A stretch of DNA of 9,296 nucleotides. Origin: Fibrobacter sp. Its GTDB lineage: Bacteria > Fibrobacterota > Fibrobacteria > Fibrobacterales > Fibrobacteraceae. A model generated the notes under the pieces. The model did no database searches. It saw only the letters and a program-made list of their open reading frames with translations, and was not told the origin of the DNA. Shown in pieces: positions 6,060-9,296 of the stretch. Every line of letters starts with the position of its first letter. Within the stretch, counting starts at the first letter, position 1. The stretch spans positions 1 through 9,296 of the forward strand of contig JAFWRL010000018.1 of assembly GCA_017520105.1 (NCBI GenBank), written 5' to 3'. A program made the position numbers and the translations under genes.

Positions 6060-7076
6060 ATGTTTCTAGCACGTTTTTTTACACTTGCCGTCATCGCTCT
6101 TCTTTTTTGCGGATGCACAAATTTTCAAGGAGCGACCGCACTCGAATTCTTTTCGCATCTGGACAAGTCGGGGCGTTGGAAAACAACGCAACGCACCGAT
6201 TTTGAAGGAAGAATTTTACCTGAAGACGTTGTCTGCATCGAAGCGGAAATATCCATTTTCGATTCAACAGATAGCAAAATGAAGTTTAACGGCAGCGCAA
6301 AAAAATGCTGGGACGAATACGGAATTTTAATTGATTACATTGTGAAAGATTCTTCTCACGAAAACTTATTTCAGCTAAAAAGCAAAACCAAAAATGGTTA
6401 TTTGCTAAGTAGGGACATCAACTTTCGTTATTCGGCACAGCCCAAATCCGAACCACTTAGCCATTCGCTCCAAATGACGAAATCTAATAATGGAACGAGA
6501 ACATACACTCAAACTAGCGATTCAAAAAAGGATTTTGAAGTTCAATTTTTAACGGACAATGAAAAAATCGTATCGGCACAAATAAACTATCCTTTTTCAC
6601 ATGAATTAGAGATATCGTATAAAGAAAATGGAGATATAGCCCTTGTCATTGACAAGAATTGGGGTGATGCATACAAAATTGATTACACCAATGACGAAGA
6701 AGACAAAATAGTCTATAACAGGGAAATATATAGTTACCGATTAAAGAAGATGAACGCAAACAATCAAATGGTCGAAGAAATCTACATCGATGAATTTTCA
6801 AGAAAAAAAATCCATCGAAAATACACTTACACTGCAGACGGAAGAACAGCAACCATTTGGGCAAACGGAGTTTCGCGAAATATCATTTACGAAAACGGGA
6901 TATTCGTCAGAGAGGAATATTACGATTATGCAGAAACGCTTAGACAAGTCGTCGAAATCGAGATTGATTCCCAAGGGAACGTTATAAAAAGCTCCTACAT
7001 TCCAAAGAATACAGGCAATCCGGATAACAAAATCAAATTGCAATACAAATACGCCATTACATATCGGGAAATGTAG
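6060..7076 (+). CDS. Putative lipoprotein with YD-like beta repeats, unknown function
   Basis: A 338-residue protein. Residues 1-18 form a signal with hydrophobic core LAVIALLF, followed by a lipobox-like F16-C17-G18-C19, so Cys19 is the likely lipidation site (Phe at -3 is less usual). The remainder has no transmembrane segment. It is rich in Tyr, Lys, Glu and Asn, with short strand-turn units such as YTADGRTATIW, IDSQGNVIKSSYI and LQYKYAITY. These recall RHS/YD-type or other beta-hairpin repeats, but I cannot name a family. The ATG follows the TAG-TGA end of the previous gene by three bases and has no clear Shine-Dalgarno sequence, so it probably depends on translation of the upstream gene. 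The two form one transcription unit. A T-run at 7090-7094 follows the stop, without a convincing stem. Confidence 0.78.
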   Translation: MFLARFFTLAVIALLFCGCTNFQGATALEFFSHLDKSGRWKTTQRTDFEGRILPEDVVCIEAEISIFDSTDSKMKFNGSAKKCWDEYGILIDYIVKDSSHENLFQLKSKTKNGYLLSRDINFRYSAQPKSEPLSHSLQMTKSNNGTRTYTQTSDSKKDFEVQFLTDNEKIVSAQINYPFSHELEISYKENGDIALVIDKNWGDAYKIDYTNDEEDKIVYNREIYSYRLKKMNANNQMVEEIYIDEFSRKKIHRKYTYTADGRTATIWANGVSRNIIYENGIFVREEYYDYAETLRQVVEIEIDSQGNVIKSSYIPKNTGNPDNKIKLQYKYAITYREM

Positions 7077-7115
7077 TCCATCTCCGACCTTTTTGATTAG
7101 AACTCGTGATTTTAA

Positions 7116-7129
7116 AGCAACGTTTTGCT
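7116..7129 (-). terminator. Weak hairpin, possible terminator for the small zinc-ribbon gene
   Basis: AGCAA-CGTT-TTGCT makes a 5-base-pair stem. On the minus strand it is followed by TTTAAAA, a poor U tract. It lies between two convergent genes. Strength is doubtful. Confidence 0.25.
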
Positions 7130-7182
7130 GGACGAACGCACGGAAAATCCATCCGCGGGTATGTACTGACAAGGGAAACGAA

Positions 7183-7371
7183 TTAGGATTTTTTCGTCAA
7201 TTTGCCGCCAGCGATAAGCACTAAAAAGGCGGCACCGCCAACCCCCACAATCTTCTTGATATCGCTCCAAAATTCGCGACGCTTTTCTTTGCAGGATTCG
7301 CAAAGTTTTTCAGAGTCATAAGCTTTATCGCAACCACATTTTTTGCATGTATTCCAAAATTTCTGAAGCAT
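7183..7371 (-). CDS. Small zinc-ribbon protein with C-terminal membrane anchor
   Basis: A 62-residue protein starting MLQKFWNTCK. C9-x2-C12-x-C14 and C24-x2-C27 provide enough cysteines for a small zinc-ribbon or rubredoxin-like knuckle. A basic stretch (28-40, KEKRREFWSDIKK) and one hydrophobic segment (about 41-57, VGVGGAAFLVLIAGG) follow, then a lysine-rich end. It therefore probably sits in the inner membrane with the metal site in the cytoplasm. The start is set by AAGGAG (7379-7384), seven bases before this ATG. An in-frame ATG 15 codons upstream (7416) would place that site inside the coding region and adds nothing zinc-ribbon-like. It stands alone on its strand, converging with the lipoprotein gene. 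The function is unknown; related small zinc-ribbon membrane proteins are common and mostly uncharacterised. Confidence 0.7.
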   Translation of the reverse strand: MLQKFWNTCKKCGCDKAYDSEKLCESCKEKRREFWSDIKKIVGVGGAAFLVLIAGGKLTKKS

Positions 7372-7378
7372 AGTCAAA

Positions 7379-7384
7379 CTCCTT
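7379..7384 (-). promoter_or_regulatory. Ribosome binding site fixing the start of the zinc-ribbon gene
   Basis: AAGGAG on the minus strand, spacer of seven bases to the ATG at 7371. It favours the 62-residue product over a longer 77-residue reading. Confidence 0.75.
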
Positions 7385-7738
7385 AATCGTTGGAGGTTGT
7401 AGTAATGTCCTTTCAAAATACTATTTTCCGTTAAGAATGAGCGTAGCGGATATCACATATTTGGAAAAATACCGTAATTTTTAAGAATTACACCGATTGA
7501 AAGTTCAAAATTAGAGCGAATACTTTCTCGTTCAAAACGGCCTCTTGCCTCCCCCACAAATTATTTATATATTCATTTTCGTAGAGCATTAATCCCGCTG
7601 ACTGCGTATTCAATCCGGGCGGGCTGTTTAACTCTCTGCTTGACGTCGACCTCCCTTTGTTTGCTTGACAGGCACACAATTCGAGGCAGCGTACACCCTA
7701 TGGGGAAACTGGCCCCCTGACGATCAACGTAGAGCACC

Positions 7739-7761
7739 GTCCATAGCCATTGCTCATGGAC
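7739..7761. other. Stem-loop GTCCATAGC / GCT-C-ATGGAC
   Basis: A nine-base-pair stem with one bulged base (C7755) and a CATT loop (7748-7751). It is not followed by a T run on either strand, so it is unlikely to be a simple terminator. It is the first of four inverted repeats leading to the nuclease gene at 7905. Confidence 0.55.
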
Positions 7762-7782
7762 CTCATCAATCTGTCACAACAG

Positions 7783-7831
7783 GTTTATGAATAGGTGTCT
7801 TGCGTTTGTTTCTAGCCATCCGTTCATAAAC
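7783..7831. repeat. Inverted repeat GTTTATGAA / TTCATAAAC
   Basis: A perfect nine-base inverted repeat (7783-7791 and 7823-7831) with a 31-base spacer. It could be a stem in an RNA leader or the remains of a mobile-element end. Confidence 0.55.
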
Positions 7832-7847
7832 TACCAACAAACTTCGG

Positions 7848-7870
7848 AAATCTGTGCTTTACAGATTTTT
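7848..7870 (+). terminator. Leader hairpin with T run, attenuator-like
   Basis: AAATCTGT (7848-7855) pairs perfectly with ACAGATTT (7861-7868) around GCTTT, and the T run extends to 7870. It lies 35 bases before the nuclease ATG, so it would reduce read-through from upstream or act as an attenuator. The stem is AT-rich and so of moderate strength. Confidence 0.45.
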
Positions 7871-7877
7871 GCAAATC

Positions 7878-7892
7878 GCCGAAATTTTCGGC
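7878..7892 (+). promoter_or_regulatory. Hairpin next to the nuclease ribosome binding site
   Basis: GCCGAAA-T-TTTCGGC is a perfect seven-base inverted repeat (about five or six pairs once a loop is allowed). It ends at the base just before AAAGGA (7893-7898), which is six bases from the ATG at 7905. The stem could affect access of the ribosome. Confidence 0.5.
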
Positions 7893-7904
7893 AAAGGAAA
7901 CTTT

Positions 7905-8906
7905 ATGAATCGAGAACAATACGCAGAAATGCTCCGCACAATCAGTGAAGTTCACAAGGCAGGAGGTGATATCCGCAAGTGCATTATGGGGTTTCGCGAA
8001 AAATACAAGTACGTCTATATCTATAATGACTCTATTTTCAAAATGTTGTTCGGAAATCCCGAAAATATGAGGATGACGGCAAGCTTTTTGAATGCAATTC
8101 TCAAATTGGACGGTGGTGATTGCATCGACAATCTCACTTTTGTGAATCCTTCAGTGAATGGAGCTTTTGTTAAAACGGTTACTTCGGATGTCGTTGCTGA
8201 GAATCAGCGCTTGGAACGCATTGTTTTGGAGGTCCAACATCTTGAAGACGAGACTTACAGCGACCGCTTGGTATTTTATACGGCAAAACACACTATTGCG
8301 AGTAAACCACGTGGCGATAGCTACTGGTTGCGTGATCTGAACCTCATCAGTTTGCAGATGTTCAATGCATTCCCGAATTCCAAGAATTACCGTCACAGCA
8401 TTCGTCTCAAGAATCAGGAAAACGAGGAATTTTTCAAAAAGCAGACGGTCACGCTTGTTGAAATTCCCAAGTTTCTTAAGGGTGATTATGCTTCGGACGA
8501 AAGTCTTTTGGCTCAGTGGCTTAGGGTTATTGACGGACTTAACAACGAGACGCCATTAGCGGTTCCTGAGGATTCTATGCTAGCTCTATTGCAGAAAAAA
8601 GCGAAATTGAGTATCTTTACTGAAGAGTTTTTGGTAAGTGAGGCTATGGCTATGAGCGACCGCCAATATGAACTGTATGTAGAAAAGAAACACGCCCATA
8701 AGGAAGGCCTTGAGGAAGGGCGAGCCGAGGGACGTGCAGAGGGACGTGCAGAAGGACGTGCAGAAGGCCTAACAGAAGGCGCAAATGCCAAAGCTCGTGA
8801 AATGGCGAAAAAAATGCTTGAAAAGAACAAGCCCATTGAAGAAATCATTGAGTTTACAGAACTCTCCGAGTCCGAAGTTCTTTCAATCAAGGCATCGCTC
8901 GTCTAA
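7905..8906 (+). CDS. PD-(D/E)XK nuclease, Rpn/PDDEXK_2 'transposase' family
   Basis: A 333-residue protein. The N-terminal nuclease domain (about 38-190) shows the family pattern: N-D42-S-I-F-K-M-L-F-G, then FLNAIL (61-66), the acidic D95 of the SDVVAE strand, E109-V-Q111 (the E-x-Q form of the (D/E)xK motif), and R121/Y125 of the following helix. All expected active-site residues are present. The family contains Rpn proteins, DNA endonucleases that promote RecA-independent recombination, and is often annotated as a transposase. Real transposition by this protein is not established. After a helical region come EGRA-type tetrapeptide repeats (268-292) and a short helical tail. The start at 7905 (AAAGGA six bases away) is preferred to a GTG at 7854, which lies within a hairpin. 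It has no partner gene; such genes occur as many paralogues in Fibrobacter-like genomes. Confidence 0.87.
   Translation: MNREQYAEMLRTISEVHKAGGDIRKCIMGFREKYKYVYIYNDSIFKMLFGNPENMRMTASFLNAILKLDGGDCIDNLTFVNPSVNGAFVKTVTSDVVAENQRLERIVLEVQHLEDETYSDRLVFYTAKHTIASKPRGDSYWLRDLNLISLQMFNAFPNSKNYRHSIRLKNQENEEFFKKQTVTLVEIPKFLKGDYASDESLLAQWLRVIDGLNNETPLAVPEDSMLALLQKKAKLSIFTEEFLVSEAMAMSDRQYELYVEKKHAHKEGLEEGRAEGRAEGRAEGRAEGLTEGANAKAREMAKKMLEKNKPIEEIIEFTELSESEVLSIKASLV
8718..8777 (+). repeat. Five tandem 12-base units inside the nuclease gene
   Basis: Units start at 8718, 8730, 8742, 8754 and 8766. The middle three read GGACGTGCAGA(G/A) almost exactly; the outer two are diverged. They encode the EGRA tetrapeptide repeats. 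As in-frame multiples of 12, gain or loss of a unit would not break the gene. Confidence 0.9.
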
Positions 8907-8928
8907 AATCTTATGGCATGAATAATTT

Positions 8929-8955
8929 AGCAGGCGGCATTTGTTGTCGTCTGCT
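8929..8955 (+). terminator. Hairpin downstream of the nuclease gene
   Basis: AGCAGGCGGCA (8929-8939) pairs with TGTCGTCTGCT (8945-8955) over 11 positions in RNA, two of them G-U, with a TTTGT loop. The wobble pattern suits a plus-strand transcript. The sequence after it (TAAACAAAAG) has no U tract, so it may be a stability stem or an imperfect terminator. Confidence 0.45.
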
Positions 8956-8959
8956 TAAA

Positions 8960-9214
8960 CAAAAGCGAACGAAGGGCTAAAGCTCTACTTTATCCTATCC
9001 CCACAGAATTTCTGGCGGGCACTTTGGGCGCAGTGGTATCGCTCTTCGACTTCGCTCAGGACGTTGTCTTCGCGGAAATGACGTGTAAAGAGCTTTTTTC
9101 CCCTTCGTTCACACACACTCGCCCCCATTTTCCTAAATTATATAGCGTCAACATTCTCTACCGGGATCGCCATCCCGATGGATTAACTCTCAACAAATGA
9201 GGAACAAACAAAAA
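8960..9214. other. Intergenic region before the oxidoreductase gene
   Basis: No open reading frame with a good start is seen. The segment 9040-9080, including TCTTCGACTTCGCTCAGGAC, resembles the 'TTCGACTTCGCTCAGG' intergenic repeats found dispersed in some bacterial genomes; here only one copy is in view. A hairpin CGGGAT-CGCC-ATCCCG lies at 9162-9177 in the probable 5' leader, and an AT-rich -10-like TATATA lies near 9140. GAGGAA (9199-9204) is the ribosome binding site of the next gene. Confidence 0.45.
9162..9177 (+). promoter_or_regulatory. Leader hairpin CGGGAT-CGCC-ATCCCG
   Basis: A perfect six-base-pair stem with a four-base loop, 37 bases before the last gene's ATG. There is no T run after it, so it is probably not a terminator. 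A regulatory role is possible but not shown. Confidence 0.35.
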
Positions 9215-9296
9215 ATGGCAAGAGCATTGATTATCGGTTGTGGCGCCGTTGCCACAGTTGCTATCAAGAAGTGCTGCACCTGCAGCGAAGTTTTTA
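9215..9296 (+). CDS. Rossmann-fold dehydrogenase, N-terminal part; probably saccharopine dehydrogenase-like (carboxynorspermidine dehydrogenase)
   Basis: Only 27 codons are visible before the right edge. They begin MARALIIGCGAVATVAIKK, a beta strand followed by the G-x-G-x-x-A nucleotide-binding turn of a Rossmann fold. The form 'LIIGCGAVATVA' with a following short Cys-rich segment and SEVF fits the start of saccharopine dehydrogenase-family proteins, including the carboxynorspermidine dehydrogenase of polyamine synthesis, which many gut bacteria use to make spermidine. The specific assignment rests on a short match from memory and is tentative; the NAD(P)-binding fold is more secure. GAGGAA (9199-9204) precedes the ATG by 10 bases, slightly long. 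A hairpin at 9162-9177 lies in its leader. Confidence 0.65.
   Translation, partial: MARALIIGCGAVATVAIKKCCTCSEVF

Larger units (their letters stand above)
7385..7847. other. Long intergenic stretch without a convincing gene
   Basis: Bases 7385-7575 are AT-rich and hold an inverted repeat, GTAATT-N6-AATTAC, at 7474-7491. Bases 7591-7740 are about 55% GC by my count, clearly above the flanks. They contain CCCGC/GCGGG (7594-7598 and 7619-7623) and GGGG/CCCC (7702-7705 and 7713-7716) as possible stems, plus TGCTTGAC twice (7637-7644 and 7662-7669). Two minus-strand frames are open across the block: 7488-7679 with an ATG, and 7576-7773 without one. Neither has a ribosome binding site or a family I recognise. 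The block may be a degraded mobile element, a structured RNA or a gene fragment. Confidence 0.5.

Noticed and set aside
7488..7679. A 63-codon minus-strand open frame in the long intergenic region
   Set aside because: No ribosome binding site, no recognised family, and an overlapping frame is equally open. Kept only as part of an unexplained block.
7665..7693. TTGACA at 7665-7670 as a -35 box
   Set aside because: No -10-like sequence at 16-18 bases downstream (AGCGTA there), so a promoter is not supported.
7591..7765. tmRNA, RNase P RNA, SRP RNA or a tRNA in the GC-rich block
   Set aside because: I looked for their conserved cores (tRNA T-loop GTTCGA with acceptor pairing, tmRNA ends, RNase P GAGGAAAGTC, SRP GGAAGGAAGCAG) and found none.
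7854..7904. GTG-initiated 17-residue extension of the nuclease
   Set aside because: The GTG lies inside a terminator-like hairpin. The ATG at 7905 has AAAGGA at a good distance and the extension is not family-like.
8718..8777. CRISPR-like short repeats
   Set aside because: Units are 12 bases, directly adjacent, in-frame coding for EGRA repeats, with no spacers and no cas genes.

Overview
The window looks like chromosomal DNA from a Fibrobacter-type gut or rumen fibre degrader. The evidence is a TIGR02147-family regulator (a family first defined as a Fibrobacter succinogenes paralogous group), a serine-rich lipoprotein, secreted polysaccharide-active proteins with a basic C-terminal tail or a type IX-like sorting domain, and a PD-(D/E)XK 'transposase-family' nuclease with EGRA repeats. 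The species assignment is inferred from family content only.

Layout, left to right. (1) Bases 1-1019, minus strand: a TIGR02147/DUF4423-type regulator whose 3' end overlaps by 8 bases the start of a lipoprotein gene that runs out of the window. (2) Bases 1020-1278: an AT-rich divergent control region with a pair of TGCA-N6-TGCA elements and a GATAC/GTATC palindrome. It is followed by a complete rubrerythrin gene (1279-1818, plus) with a strong terminator. (3) Bases 1903-4581, minus strand: a likely two-gene operon of a PL14-like polysaccharide lyase and a non-catalytic protein with two CBM11-like domains, ending in its own terminator next to that of rubrerythrin. (4) Bases 4746-7076, plus strand: a tightly coupled pair of unknown envelope genes, a signal-peptide protein and a lipoprotein, separated by only three bases. 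(5) Bases 7183-7371, minus: a 62-residue zinc-ribbon plus membrane-anchor protein. (6) Bases 7372-7904: a long stretch without a convincing gene, containing a GC-richer block of unknown origin and a series of inverted repeats leading to the next gene. (7) Bases 7905-8906, plus: a PD-(D/E)XK (Rpn/PDDEXK_2-like) nuclease. (8) Bases 8907-9214: intergenic DNA with a hairpin and a possible dispersed repeat. (9) From 9215, plus: the first 27 codons of a Rossmann-fold oxidoreductase, probably saccharopine dehydrogenase/carboxynorspermidine dehydrogenase-like.

Functional reading: the lyase and the double-CBM protein probably work together outside the cell on a plant or uronic-acid polysaccharide. Rubrerythrin protects an anaerobe against peroxide. 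The regulator/lipoprotein pair and the unknown secreted protein/lipoprotein pair are envelope modules without an assigned role. The most interesting unexplained parts are the 4746-7076 gene pair, the block at about 7576-7773, and the structured leader of the nuclease gene. I did not find a clear new defence or mobile system.
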